47,177 nucleotides of DNA from NCBI RefSeq assembly GCF_015352985.1, contig NZ_JACYXF010000051.1, positions 1 through 47,177 of the forward strand, in the 5' to 3' direction. A program made the position numbers and the translations under genes. The notes beneath the pieces were generated by a model. It was not told the DNA's origin. It did not search any database and worked only from the letters and a program-made list of their open reading frames with translations. This document shows, piece by piece, positions 9,770 through 18,584 of the stretch. The stretch comes from Noviherbaspirillum malthae. GTDB lineage: Bacteria > Pseudomonadota > Gammaproteobacteria > Burkholderiales > Burkholderiaceae_D. Each line of letters starts with the position of its first letter. The first letter of the stretch is position 1.

Positions 9770-9946
9770 ATGTTTTTATTGGGAAAATGGATACCGAAGG
9801 AGGTGGTCAACACCTACATTCTGCTATGGGGCCTGACGGTAGTTCCAATGCTGGTCTATATTTTCTGGGGCATGTGGAAAGCCAGGCGCCATGGCCGCCT
9901 GGCGCGGCCGGAAAGACGGAAACGCAAAAAACGCACACGGCATTGA
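9770..9946 (+). CDS. Small single-span membrane protein after cusA
   Basis: A 58-aa protein starting at ATG 9770, with AGAGGT at 3-nt spacing. One strongly hydrophobic helix (about residues 11-33, YILLWGLTVVPMLVYIFWGM) is followed by a very basic tail (RRHGRLARPERRKRKKRTRH). It starts 141 nt after cusA on the same strand and probably belongs to the operon. I do not recognise a family; the positive tail predicts a cytoplasmic C-terminus. Inferred: a small accessory or stabilising subunit of the pump, comparable in layout (not demonstrated in sequence) to small proteins that associate with RND pumps. Confidence 0.55.
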   Translation: MFLLGKWIPKEVVNTYILLWGLTVVPMLVYIFWGMWKARRHGRLARPERRKRKKRTRH

Positions 9947-10031
9947 CAGCGTGCCTGAGGTTGCGAGCTTCCGATACGCGTTAGCGGCAAGATCATCATC
10001 TAGGTACGCGTATAGACCAGCGTACCGCTGA

Positions 10032-10226
10032 ATTGGAAAGCAATGTCTTGCCGTCCACGAGTCGCATGCGGCCAGCCGTTCTCCTGGTACGAATGGCGTT
10101 CTGCTCGGCGATTTCACTTTGACCGTCAATGCAGCTGCAAGAGATCCTGCAAATCCGAGTAGCAACGGTATCGTCTACAAATTCAGGGGGGACGTGACCG
10201 TGTTTTGCAGCAGGCGTTGCCCCTGA
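10032..10226 (+). pseudogene. Possible gene remnant upstream of fur-like gene
   Basis: This open frame has no start codon with a ribosome-binding site. Its middle part reads like a beta-structured protein tail (GDFTLTVNAAARDP, then GIVYKFRGDVTV) and uses codons like those of real genes. The opposite strand is also open here. The family is not recognised and it may be chance. The remainder of 9947-10317 holds the inverted repeat GGTTA-N6-TAACC (about 10284-10299), just before the Fur-family gene; this could be an operator, but it is short. Confidence 0.15.
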
Positions 10227-10317
10227 TCTGGAGATCAACGACGTGTCTGACATGGTGGCATGGGCATTCTATTATCATATTAGGGTTAATCCTCTAACCT
10301 GATCGCCCATTGATATC

Positions 10318-10740
10318 ATGGATATACCAAAACAGATTCGAGACTGTGGTCTGCGGGCTACGCTTCCTAGAGTACGGGTGCTGCAGCTGTTCCATGAACA
10401 TCCGGGAAAGCATCTTTCTGCGGATGATATTTCTCACCTGCTTGCGAATGAGAAGATTAACGTCATCTTGCCTACCGTGTACAGGGTATTGATGCAGTTT
10501 GCTGATGCGAATATCCTGATTCGTCACACATTCGACGCAGAGCGCGCCGTCTTTGAGCTCAATGAGGGTTCGCATCATGATCATCTTATTTGTACCAAGT
10601 GTGGCCGAGTAGACGAGTTCATTGATGAGGCGATCGAGCGCCGCCAAAAGGCCGTCGCCCAACAAAGGCGATTTGTGCTCCAGACACATACGCTTACGCT
10701 GTATGGTCTCTGCGCGCAATGTGCATCACGCGTTCGTTAA
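10318..10740 (+). CDS. Fur-family metal-responsive regulator
   Basis: A 140-aa protein with the Fur architecture: winged helix (about 1-80; LPTVYRVLMQFADANIL is the recognition region) and a dimerisation/metal domain. The regulatory metal motif HHDH is at 86-89, followed by C92xxC95 and C132xxC135, the two pairs that bind structural zinc. The length matches Fur/Zur/PerR. The exact specificity (Fe, Zn or peroxide) cannot be assigned by eye; the intact HHDH and structural Cys pairs favour Fur proper or a close paralogue. It stands alone on the + strand, between the cus operon and a leftward lipoprotein gene. It may link iron homeostasis to copper stress, but no target site was recognised in the window. 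Confidence 0.85.
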   Translation: MDIPKQIRDCGLRATLPRVRVLQLFHEHPGKHLSADDISHLLANEKINVILPTVYRVLMQFADANILIRHTFDAERAVFELNEGSHHDHLICTKCGRVDEFIDEAIERRQKAVAQQRRFVLQTHTLTLYGLCAQCASRVR

Positions 10741-10812
10741 AGCAGGGCCTTCGCCGGTTTCATGTATTCGCAGTGCTGGGCGCAACCTACCGACAAGGGG
10801 CAGGCCAGTCGC

Positions 10813-11763
10813 TTACGACTGAGTGACAAACGTCCACGTCCGACTGACGGCACGGTTATCAATGAGGCCTCGAAACGTGACTTCATAGGTGGTGGCAGGC
10901 GCAAGCGGGACAAGAGGAATGATTGATGCCGCGGAGCTTGGCGTGTAACGGTCGGTGCCGGCTGTCAGTAATCGTACGGGGAGCGCTGCACTGCCGCGCG
11001 GCTGAATGGTAAAGCTTTCTACCTGTACAGTCGACGTCACATTCGCGTGGACGCTGATGGGGTAGCCGACTTCATTCTGCTCAGGAACAGGGTCGGGCAA
11101 TTCATTATCGCTTTGAAAATTTTGGGGGACTTGCTGCTGCCCGTTAAAGGGATAGGTAACGATGTCGCTGGCGCCAAGTCCTCTGTCTAGCCCGACTGCA
11201 CCGAAGTTCGTGGTGAAATAGGTCATGCCGCGCGCCGATGTTACAGCGCCGCTGCCTGCCTCTTTAAACATAGGTTCGAATGCCACGAACCGGTGATAGA
11301 TAGCCGCAATCAACTCCTCCGCAGACCTGAAGCCGGAGGTATAACTGGTACTGGAGATGATCTCACCGTACATATAGCCCGCCGTCCCCAGCTCGTAGCC
11401 GGCATTGGCAAGGCGTTCGCCAAGCGTGGCACCGGTAAAATCCGCATCTGTCCGTGTTTGTTCATGCGAAATGATGTTATTCGTGGCCTGGTACCTCGAA
11501 TGCCCAAGCGCAGCAGTGTCAATACGGTTATTGCGCGTCACGCTGGCCAGGCCCACCTGAGTACGTCTGAAATTGAACCAGTTGAAACCGTCCGTTGCGA
11601 TGTTTCCCGTCGCTTGCGGTGCTCCTGGCTCTGGGGTGGGTGCAGCCGACGCGGCCGCGGTACTGGACGCGACGTTGTCAGTGCCACTTCCACCACCACA
11701 ACCAGCCAGGGCGATGGAGAGCAGAACAGCAAGGAGCCATTTTTTTGAGAGGGCAGTATGCAA
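10813..11763 (-). CDS. CAP-domain (SCP/PR1-like) lipoprotein
   Basis: A 316-aa lipoprotein: signal peptide with lipobox LAGC (Cys about 22), then a low-complexity linker (Gly, then Ala/Ser/Thr/Pro) to about residue 55. A CAP domain follows, recognisable from NWFNFRRTQVGLASV, the GHSRYQATNNIISHEQ region and the GMTYFTTNFG segment. A C-terminal Ig-like/beta-sandwich part (YEVTFRGLIDNRAVSRTWTF) follows. The start is supported by GGAGGT at 9-nt spacing. CAP proteins are secreted or envelope-attached with varied, mostly unknown functions. The neighbours do not clarify its role, and it may be a non-copper passenger in the island. Confidence 0.8.
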   Translation of the reverse strand: MHTALSKKWLLAVLLSIALAGCGGGSGTDNVASSTAAASAAPTPEPGAPQATGNIATDGFNWFNFRRTQVGLASVTRNNRIDTAALGHSRYQATNNIISHEQTRTDADFTGATLGERLANAGYELGTAGYMYGEIISSTSYTSGFRSAEELIAAIYHRFVAFEPMFKEAGSGAVTSARGMTYFTTNFGAVGLDRGLGASDIVTYPFNGQQQVPQNFQSDNELPDPVPEQNEVGYPISVHANVTSTVQVESFTIQPRGSAALPVRLLTAGTDRYTPSSAASIIPLVPLAPATTYEVTFRGLIDNRAVSRTWTFVTQS

Positions 11764-11810
11764 GCGATACCTCCAGCGAGCGATTCGGATTCAGGGGGCG
11801 CTCAGCCTGA

Positions 11811-11825
11811 GTCACCAGTGGTGAC
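11811..11825. repeat. Short perfect inverted repeat
   Basis: GTCACCAGTGGTGAC is a palindrome with 6-bp arms and a 3-nt centre, in the gap between the glycosyltransferase stop and the CAP lipoprotein start. It could be an operator for the leftward lipoprotein or a weak terminator; no family match is evident. Confidence 0.25.
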
Positions 11826-11977
11826 CGACGGGTGAGATGGCATGGCGATGTCATGTGGCAGAACGCTTTGTTTGCAAATGACAATGTCCGGTATGACTGA
11901 TAGCCATAGAAGTGGTTCATCCCATATGCAATGCCGCAGGAGATAACCATCGATCGATCCAGTCAGTCGGAGCCGGC

Positions 11978-13105
11978 TCAACTCTGACTCTGCTGCAAAA
12001 GGCCGCCGGGTGGATTGGCAACAGCAAGCCGGCATGCTTCCACGACGTTCAATGCAGCCCGTTCATAGGAGTACTCGCGCACACGGGCCACGCTCATCCT
12101 TGAACAATTCTTCCATGTCTCTTCGTTCGTCAGCAACATCGCCGCACGGGAAACCCATTGTTCTGGGTCCAGCGCACACACAAAGCCGTTTTCCCTATCA
12201 CGGATGAGTTCGCCTGCCGCACCTGCGTATGGAGAGGAAATGACAGCCAGGCCTGCGGCGCAAGCCTCGTTCACGACAACGCCCCAAGGATCACAATGGG
12301 TAGGAAACAGGAAAAGGCGGGCCTTCCAATAGAAGGGTGGCAGTTCCCGATGATCTTTGAATCCATGGAATTGCGCATCGACTACCTCGGCATGGGCCGC
12401 TGCGTATTGCCTAAGCATCGCTTCCTGGTCGCCCGCACCGATAAACAGGATGCGGGTCCTGCGGCGGAGTACGCCTGCGGCCCCGATGGCAACCTCGAGT
12501 GCGAACCTGGGATTCTTGACCTCTTCGATTCGGCCACAAAAGACAAAATCAAAAGGCCTTCGCATAGGGGTACCCTTGGCAGCAAACAATTCATTGTCAA
12601 TGCAGAGGGGGACCTTGAAGCAGCGTTCTGCAGGGATCTGATAATGACTGAATAGTCGGACCCCGCCGTCGCTTGCAGCCAGAAAAGCCTTCGATCTGGC
12701 AAAGACGAAGCGCCGTATGCTCTTATGGATTCGGCTAAGGGAATGCTCAGACCAGTCGGTACCGTCAGTCATGGGAACATGCGGGATACGCTTAGCCAGC
12801 GCATAGGCGAGCGCATACAGATGCGTGGGGTTGAATCCTCCGGTGATGACGACATCAGGCGCAAAGCGATGCAATGCCGGGATGACATCTACGTTATTGT
12901 GTATATACCGGCCGCTTTTTTCGATGACGTTTTCACGCAGACAGACATAGCCGAAGTCCAGCGGCGGCAACACCCATTGTCGGTTCGGCTCGCGCATCGT
13001 GCAGAGAATAACCTGCAGGGTAACGCCTGGCATCTTGGCAAGAAGGCTAAATAGCGGTACACGGTAGGGCGGGAGCTCATTGGTCACAATAGCGATACGA
13101 AGCAT
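11978..13105 (-). CDS. Glycosyltransferase family 4 (GT-B fold)
   Basis: A 375-aa GT-B glycosyltransferase. The N-terminal Rossmann domain begins MLRIAIVTNELPPYRVPLF. The C-terminal nucleotide-sugar domain carries the family landmarks FCGRIEEVKNPRFALEVA, LFIGAGDQEAMLRQY, FHGFKDHRELPPFYWKA and the acidic E-x7-E-type region DPWGVVVNEACAAGLAVISS. Such enzymes transfer an activated sugar to a lipid or polysaccharide acceptor at the cytoplasmic face of the membrane. No other polysaccharide genes are nearby, so the acceptor is unknown. The start ATG has no clear ribosome-binding site. It is probably not part of the copper programme. Confidence 0.85.
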   Translation of the reverse strand: MLRIAIVTNELPPYRVPLFSLLAKMPGVTLQVILCTMREPNRQWVLPPLDFGYVCLRENVIEKSGRYIHNNVDVIPALHRFAPDVVITGGFNPTHLYALAYALAKRIPHVPMTDGTDWSEHSLSRIHKSIRRFVFARSKAFLAASDGGVRLFSHYQIPAERCFKVPLCIDNELFAAKGTPMRRPFDFVFCGRIEEVKNPRFALEVAIGAAGVLRRRTRILFIGAGDQEAMLRQYAAAHAEVVDAQFHGFKDHRELPPFYWKARLFLFPTHCDPWGVVVNEACAAGLAVISSPYAGAAGELIRDRENGFVCALDPEQWVSRAAMLLTNEETWKNCSRMSVARVREYSYERAALNVVEACRLAVANPPGGLLQQSQS

Positions 13106-13677
13106 GTTTGGACTCGTGTTCAGGGGTGCGTAAGAAAGTAACGCTATGGGTCACACGTGGGCAAGGCCGCGTTGGCGGTTCTGGTGCGTTCGGGATGAAA
13201 ACACTTCATTGACATGGCTTGCGAACCTACAAGGCAATAGCACGCTTGCCACCACCCCTTGAGGTAAGGGGGATGTCGAACGATAATGCCGCCATCACGC
13301 AGGATCACGTCAGAAAAGAAAGGCGCGCCAGGCACGACATCATCCAGAGCATCGACTTTACAGGAAGTGGCAGCCGGCAATAGTGATGGTGCCGGCTACT
13401 CGCCGATGAACACCGATCGATTCGCGTCGATACGGAGGAAGACATGGCGAAGCTGGAGTGTCGCGTCGTTTCAACGGTATATGAGACGCAATTCATGTCG
13501 TCAATGCATAGGCAAATCCTTCCACGCCTTGTTGAGCGCAATGTGATGTGGTGGTCGACCGGCGAGTCGAATCGTTCGCAACGTGCACCCAACAGGGTGC
13601 GATCGCGGTCAATGGCAGATGTCTTCCCAGCCCGATATCCCACCCCAGGAATGATGGAGGAACGAAGGAGTTTGCAC
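13106..13677. other. Gene-poor stretch
   Basis: Several frames are open but none has a recognised domain, a signal peptide or a ribosome-binding site. The best candidate is a leftward frame at 13144-13380 (segment FFSDVILRDGGIIVRHPP), which I could not assign. The stretch probably contains decayed sequence plus the 3' flank of the small lipoprotein gene. Confidence 0.3.
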
Positions 13678-13803
13678 CTATTGTCCGCTGCGATAAGTCA
13701 TGTCTTGTGGGTTGCCGTAGGGGCTATTACCGCCACCACGTGTTGCCATGCCGGAACAGCCAGCCACAAGCAGAACAAGCAGCACTGTAGAAATTGCTTT
13801 CAT
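13678..13803 (-). CDS. Very small lipoprotein (41 aa)
   Basis: A short gene in an otherwise empty region. ATG at 13803 follows AGGA at 6-nt spacing, and the product starts MKAISTVLLVLLVAGCSG, a textbook lipoprotein signal with lipobox VAGC (Cys16). The 25-residue mature part is Gly/Asn/Tyr-rich (GNSPYGNPQDMTYRSGQ) with no metal-binding motif. The complete signal plus ribosome-binding site make it more than chance. Function is unknown; it is probably attached to the inner or outer membrane. No partner gene is adjacent on the same strand. Confidence 0.6.
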   Translation of the reverse strand: MKAISTVLLVLLVAGCSGMATRGGGNSPYGNPQDMTYRSGQ

Positions 13804-14236
13804 GTCATTTCCTGTTTTTCAAATTGGAGATACGGCGCTTAAGCACCTTGGCCTCTTCATCTTGAGCGATGGACATTACAAACAGATGACAAGAGGATTA
13901 CATGTCGTGCCGGTATGCGTTAAGTCAGAAGGGCGATATAAACTTTTCAAGCATCGCCTCAGTCGATACAGAGGTACTTCATCATCCCCGCGCTTCGCCG
14001 AAGGACATTTGCGCAAAACGCAGCCTGGACGGAGGACATGGCATCGCATAAGTGCCCTCAAGCGTTATGCGTCGCTGTGTTCGCGCGTAAGTGGAATGCG
14101 ATGGCGCCGTGGCAATGTGCTTTGTGGAATAGCACTTGCTGTGAGTGGACAGGTGCCATGAGCGAAGTTCTTGCGCTGCATGGAACGCCATCTGTGCGCT
14201 GGATGACGAAGGAGTGGGTGTAGTAATCGATACTGA
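13804..14236. other. Intergenic region upstream of copA
   Basis: This is the divergent spacer between the 41-aa lipoprotein (-) and copA (+). It contains one half of the copper-regulator palindrome (CATTACA at 13874-13880), but the second arm is poorly matched. No CueR-type TTGACC-19-bp element is seen. It presumably holds the promoter of copAB, but I cannot place it with confidence. Confidence 0.35.
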
Positions 14237-16282
14237 ATGGCAAATGACACGATAGAAGACGGGGGTTGTGTGGATAGGTATAAAAAAGAGGGCGCGCTTA
14301 ACCCTGCGAGCCGGTCGCGACGGCGGTTCGTCACTGGCCTGGCCGCAGGTGGGGCATTGGCAGTCGCCGGGCCATTCGGGCGTCTTGCATGGGCCGCTTC
14401 CGATACTGGCAAGATAAAGACAATGCAGGGGACCGAGTTTGATCTCGCTATCGGAAGTACGCCGGTGAACTTCACTGGGAAAGAACGCCACGCAACGACG
14501 GTCAACGGAGGCGTTCCGGGACCCTTGCTGCGCATGCGTGAAGGGACAACAGTTACCTTACGGGTGACCAACCGCCTCGCCGAGGACTCCTCCATCCACT
14601 GGCATGGGCTAATCCTTCCGTTTGAAATGGATGGGGTTCCCAGCTTCAGCTTTCCGGGCATTGGTCCCGGCGAGACCTTTACTTACCAGTTCAAGGTGCA
14701 ACAGAGCGGCACCTACTGGTATCACAGCCATAGTCGTTTCCAGGAACAGACAGGGGTTTACGGGCCGATCGTAATCGATCCCGCCGGCCCGGATCCGATT
14801 CAGGCAGACCGAGATTATGTCGTCATGCTAAGCGATTGGACTGACGATGAACCCGAGTGGATTTTTCGGCGACTGAAGCAGTCCTCGGACTTCTTTAACT
14901 ATCAGATGCCGACGGTGGGAGATTTCTTTCAGGATGTACGACAGATGGGTTTGTCCAAGGCGTTTGAGAAACGGCGCATGTGGGACCAGATGCGGATGAA
15001 CCCCACCGATCTCGGTGATGTCTCCGGCGCCACTTTCACTTACCTGACCAACGGTACCTCGCCTGCCGGCAACTGGACAGCGATTGCACGGCCTGGCGAA
15101 CGGGTCCGCTTGCGCTTTATTAACGGCGCGGCAACCTCCATATTTGATGTGCGTATTCCAGGCTTGAAAATGACCGTGGTTTCCGCGGACGGTCAAAACG
15201 TTGAGCCGGTGACGGTCGATGAATTTCGGATTTCAGTCGCAGAAACCTATGATGTGGTGGTGCAGATGCCGGATGACCGTGCCTACACGATCTTTGCGCA
15301 ATCCATTGACCGGAGCGGCTATACCAGGGGAACACTCGCTCCCAGGTTGGGAATGTCAGCGGCCGTCCCGGAAATGGATCCGAAAACCTGGTTATCCATG
15401 GTCGACATGGGGATGGGAAACATGCCGGGCCATGACATGGGCGCGATGAACGTGCAGGGAAGTCCCCAACCTTCTGCAGCGATGGGGCAGTCGCACCCGC
15501 CCGGCGGTCAACATGGCGGCGCAGCGGGTACGACAGCAACGTCGCCGTCGCCCGGGGCCGGTCACGCGATGCATGACATGCCAGGCCATACGATGGGAGG
15601 GGCAACTCCAGGCGCAGCGCAGGCCGCGCCGTCCGGCATGGCCGGACATGACATGTCTGCCATGAACTCCCAGAGCACGCCGGCCTCCGCGCAAGGCGGT
15701 GGCAACATGGCGGGTCACACCATGGAGGGAATGGCAGGCATGTCGGGCCATGACATGTCTTCTATGCAGGACATGACGATGCTAGGCACTGAACCTGGCG
15801 TCGATTCCCGCTCAATGGCGCCTTCGAAGTCACTGAGTGATCCCGGGCCCCGATTGCGCGACAACGGGCGTCGGGTCCTTACTTATGCAGACCTGCGTAC
15901 CATCGGTGGCCCTATTGACCAACGTCCCCCTTCGCGCGAAATTACGCTGCGGTTGACTGGAAACATGCAGCGCTTTATCTGGGGATTTGATGGCAAAAAA
16001 TTCCATGAAGCCGAGCCAGTCTATTTCAAATATGGTGAGCGGCTTCGGGTCACGCTGATCAATGACTCGATGATGAACCATCCCATTCATTTGCACGGCA
16101 TGTGGAGCGAGGTCGAGAACGAGAATGGGCAGTTCCAGGTTCGCAAGCATACGGTCAATGTCCAGCCAGGCAAGCAATTGACCTTTCAGGTCACCGCTGA
16201 CGCCATTGGACAGTGGGCGTTTCATTGCCATCTTTTATATCATATGGAAGCGGGTATGTTCCGCAAGGTGATCGTCGCATGA
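14237..16282 (+). CDS. copA: Periplasmic multicopper oxidase CopA (PcoA-type)
   Basis: A 681-aa Tat-exported oxidase of the PcoA/CopA copper-resistance type. The signal is SRRRFVTGLAAGG. Copper motifs in order: HWHG (SIHWHGLILPFEMDG), WYHSHSRFQEQTGVYG, HPIHLHGMW, and AFHCHLLYHMEAGMF with the type 1 HCH-xxx-H-xxxx-M pattern. Between domains 2 and 3 is a Met/His-rich insert (about residues 390-530) with repeated GHDM, GHTM and MSAMN units, the usual extra Cu(I)-binding region of CopA. I keep ATG 14237, but GTG 14270 (after GGGGG) is a plausible later start. The stop overlaps copB by 4 bp. It probably oxidises Cu(I) to Cu(II) in the periplasm. Confidence 0.95.
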   Translation: MANDTIEDGGCVDRYKKEGALNPASRSRRRFVTGLAAGGALAVAGPFGRLAWAASDTGKIKTMQGTEFDLAIGSTPVNFTGKERHATTVNGGVPGPLLRMREGTTVTLRVTNRLAEDSSIHWHGLILPFEMDGVPSFSFPGIGPGETFTYQFKVQQSGTYWYHSHSRFQEQTGVYGPIVIDPAGPDPIQADRDYVVMLSDWTDDEPEWIFRRLKQSSDFFNYQMPTVGDFFQDVRQMGLSKAFEKRRMWDQMRMNPTDLGDVSGATFTYLTNGTSPAGNWTAIARPGERVRLRFINGAATSIFDVRIPGLKMTVVSADGQNVEPVTVDEFRISVAETYDVVVQMPDDRAYTIFAQSIDRSGYTRGTLAPRLGMSAAVPEMDPKTWLSMVDMGMGNMPGHDMGAMNVQGSPQPSAAMGQSHPPGGQHGGAAGTTATSPSPGAGHAMHDMPGHTMGGATPGAAQAAPSGMAGHDMSAMNSQSTPASAQGGGNMAGHTMEGMAGMSGHDMSSMQDMTMLGTEPGVDSRSMAPSKSLSDPGPRLRDNGRRVLTYADLRTIGGPIDQRPPSREITLRLTGNMQRFIWGFDGKKFHEAEPVYFKYGERLRVTLINDSMMNHPIHLHGMWSEVENENGQFQVRKHTVNVQPGKQLTFQVTADAIGQWAFHCHLLYHMEAGMFRKVIVA

Positions 16283-17421
16283 GTATTTACCTGCCAACCT
16301 GTCGTGAAACTCATCGCCGGCGGTTGCCTGCGTTGCCTACTCTTGGCGTAGCGATCGGCTTGCTCCTCGCTGGCCCCGCCGTCTTTGCGCAATCGACAAT
16401 GCCCGGAATGGACCACGGATCTATGCCGGGCATGAATCATGGTGCCATGCCCGGTATGGATCATGGCTCCGGGAATACCCAGTCAAACGCACCGGCTGTC
16501 ACGCCCGCTCCTGCGCAACAGCCGCCATCCCGCGCTCCAGCGCCATCGCATGAGTCACATCCAGCCCTCTCCAGCCCGGCGTCTGGCATGCCGGCGCCGG
16601 CAGGCGCTGGTCGTAGCATCCCTGGTGATCCTTCGTCCGGAACAACCCCGATGCCCATGCACGGCAACCACAACATGGCAACGCCGAGCCAACAGCAGAT
16701 GCTTCGCTCGTCGACCGTCCCCTCCGCATCGCAATACAAGCGCAATCCGGATGGTTCTTACCAGATTCCGGGCTCGGAAATGGTCATGGCCGACAACGAT
16801 ATCTTTTATATGGTGCTGTTGGATCAGCTGGAGTATGTCAAAAGGCGCAATAGTGATGGTATCGCCTGGGATGCCGAAGGATGGGTGGGACGTGACTACG
16901 GCAGGCTTTGGCTCAAAACAGAAGGCGAGCGTATTGAAGGTAGATCGGAAGGCTCGATCGAAGCGCTTTATTCCAAGCCCATTGCCGCGTTCTGGGACGC
17001 GCAAGTCGGAGTCCGACATGACTTTGGGGAGGGGCCGAGCCGTCAATGGCTGGCCCTGGCGATCCAGGGTACCGCGCCCTACTGGTTCGATGTTGAAGGT
17101 GCGCTTTACCTGGGGTCCGCCGGCAGGGTTGGCGCACGCTTCAAGACCGACTACAGCTTCCGGCTCAGTCAAACGGCATTTCTTACCCCGGAAGTCGAAG
17201 TCAATGCCTATAACAAGTCTGATCGTGCACGTGGCATCGGGAGCGGCCTGTCGGATATCCAATTCGGATTGCGTCTTCGGTACGAACTCCGTAGAGAAGT
17301 GGCTCCCTATATTGGCGTGACGTGGGGGCGCAAGCTCGGTCGAACAGCGGATTTCGCGCGCGAGGAAGGTGAATCACCCATTGAGCGCCAAGTGGTCGCA
17401 GGAGTGCGTATCTGGTTCTGA
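16279..17421 (+). CDS. copB: Outer-membrane copper resistance protein CopB
   Basis: A 380-aa CopB/PcoB protein: signal peptide ending AVFAQ, then a Met/His-rich N-terminal region with tandem MPGMDHG, MPGMNHG units (about residues 40-68) and a Pro/Ala linker to about 150. A C-terminal CopB beta-barrel domain (about 165-380) includes LLDQLEYVKR, WVGRDYGRLWLKTEGER and the terminal VVAGVRIWF strand. The ATG lies inside copA (ATGA overlap), so the two are translationally coupled. Family knowledge: CopB is an outer-membrane protein that acts with CopA in copper sequestration or extrusion. The Met/His repeat likely binds Cu(I) in the periplasm. Confidence 0.94.
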   Translation: MSIYLPTCRETHRRRLPALPTLGVAIGLLLAGPAVFAQSTMPGMDHGSMPGMNHGAMPGMDHGSGNTQSNAPAVTPAPAQQPPSRAPAPSHESHPALSSPASGMPAPAGAGRSIPGDPSSGTTPMPMHGNHNMATPSQQQMLRSSTVPSASQYKRNPDGSYQIPGSEMVMADNDIFYMVLLDQLEYVKRRNSDGIAWDAEGWVGRDYGRLWLKTEGERIEGRSEGSIEALYSKPIAAFWDAQVGVRHDFGEGPSRQWLALAIQGTAPYWFDVEGALYLGSAGRVGARFKTDYSFRLSQTAFLTPEVEVNAYNKSDRARGIGSGLSDIQFGLRLRYELRREVAPYIGVTWGRKLGRTADFAREEGESPIERQVVAGVRIWF

Positions 17422-17707
17422 CCCTAACCTCAAGACTTAATGATTATTAACGGCTTGCGCAACCTCTGTTGCGCTGGCCAGGAACGGCCTGTGTTCAGGT
17501 GTTGTCGCGGTCTTGCTGAAACTCGACCTGCGTTCAAACCGGCAGATGCAAGGTTGGTAGTCCAATTCACGTTGGTAAGCCCGATAACGAAAGCGTCGAT
17601 GCGATCCACGCCGTGGCGATAGATGCCTTCGACAAAGCGAGTTGGTTGGTACAGGGGCATTGCAGGTCCAACAATCCCGAGCGTTATAAATCCAGATGGA
17701 GAACACT

Positions 17708-18457
17708 ATGCAGATACCTTATTTGAAAACGTGTACCGCGACGGCCGTCGTCTTGCTGCTTGTCGGTTGTGCGGGCAATGCACCGCAGTCAACCGCTCAA
17801 GGTTCGTCCTCGACGTCTGCTGCCGTACGTGGGGCAGCGACGTCGGCACCAAGGCCTTCTGCCACGTCTTCCGCCGGCACTGCAAATACGAATATGCAAG
17901 GTATGAGCCACGGCACTGGCTCCATGGCGGGGATGGACCATTCATCGATGGCCAACATGAAGGGAATGGATCACTCCCAGCATATGCAAGGCGCCGGGAC
18001 GGCCCAGGGCGGCAGCCAGACATCGGCCAGCAACCATTCCATGGGACACGGCAGCGGGGGGCACGGCGAATCCGCAGCGGGACGGCCTGGCACCGCAGGG
18101 CAAGTCACCCGCACCGTCAACGTCACCGCGCTTGATACCATGCGGTTTGATCCGTCAACCTTCGCTGTGAAGTCTGGCGAGACGATCCAATTTGTCGTGA
18201 CGAACAAGGGAAAGGTGCCACATGAGTTTGTCGTTGGCACGGCGGAAGAGCAAAAGGAACATGAGCAAATGATGCAAAAGATGCCGGGCATGAAACACGA
18301 TGACCCGAATGCCATCACGCTGGCGCCAGGGGAAACCAAGAGCCTCATCTGGCAATTCGGCCGGAGCGCCAATGTCGAAATCGGCTGCCATATCCCAGGA
18401 CACTACCCGGCGGGCATGGTGAGCAAGGTCACCGTCAGCGGGGCCGGCAGCCGATAG
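17708..18457 (+). CDS. Cupredoxin-domain lipoprotein with Met/His-rich linker
   Basis: A 249-aa envelope lipoprotein. ATG 17708 has GGAG at 6-nt spacing; the signal ends in lipobox LVGC (Cys about 18). The linker (about 19-130) is Ser/Ala/Thr-rich with clustered MSHG, MAGMDHSS and MKGMDHSQHM motifs. The C-terminal plastocyanin/azurin-type domain (about 140-249) shows a type 1 copper ligand set: His in KVPHEFV, then CHIPGHYPAGM (Cys, His, Met). An insert rich in Met/His (MMQKMPGMKHDD) lies between the ligands. It follows copB after 286 nt on the same strand, probably the same operon. Inferred role: periplasmic copper capture or electron donor/acceptor for CopA. Confidence 0.85.
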   Translation: MQIPYLKTCTATAVVLLLVGCAGNAPQSTAQGSSSTSAAVRGAATSAPRPSATSSAGTANTNMQGMSHGTGSMAGMDHSSMANMKGMDHSQHMQGAGTAQGGSQTSASNHSMGHGSGGHGESAAGRPGTAGQVTRTVNVTALDTMRFDPSTFAVKSGETIQFVVTNKGKVPHEFVVGTAEEQKEHEQMMQKMPGMKHDDPNAITLAPGETKSLIWQFGRSANVEIGCHIPGHYPAGMVSKVTVSGAGSR

Positions 18458-18584
18458 GTTACTTCGGCCGCATCTGCAGCACGGCGTTACCACGGGCTCC
18501 TTGCCAGTATTTACCGACAGCGAGGGGGCGATGGTTCCTTGAGCGGCATCTTCCCTTCCTGGAGAGCCAGGTCATGGCGTCGGG

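Noticed and set aside
13144..13380. Leftward frame with segment VILRDGGIIVRHPP
   Set aside because: No ribosome-binding site, no recognisable domain and overlapping open frames on the other strand.
13874..13891. A sixth copper operator (CATTACA-AACA-GATGACA) near copA
   Set aside because: Only the left arm matches; the right arm shares about two of seven bases, so it is not counted, although it lies 71 bp from the small lipoprotein start.
15400..15800. Tandem DNA repeat inside copA
   Set aside because: The repetition is at the protein level (GHDM/GHTM/MSAM units of a Met-rich insert) with varied codons, as is normal for CopA.
17430..17660. Leftward frame between copB and the cupredoxin lipoprotein
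   Set aside because: It sits in the likely leader of the cupredoxin gene, has no signal or domain and no ribosome-binding site.
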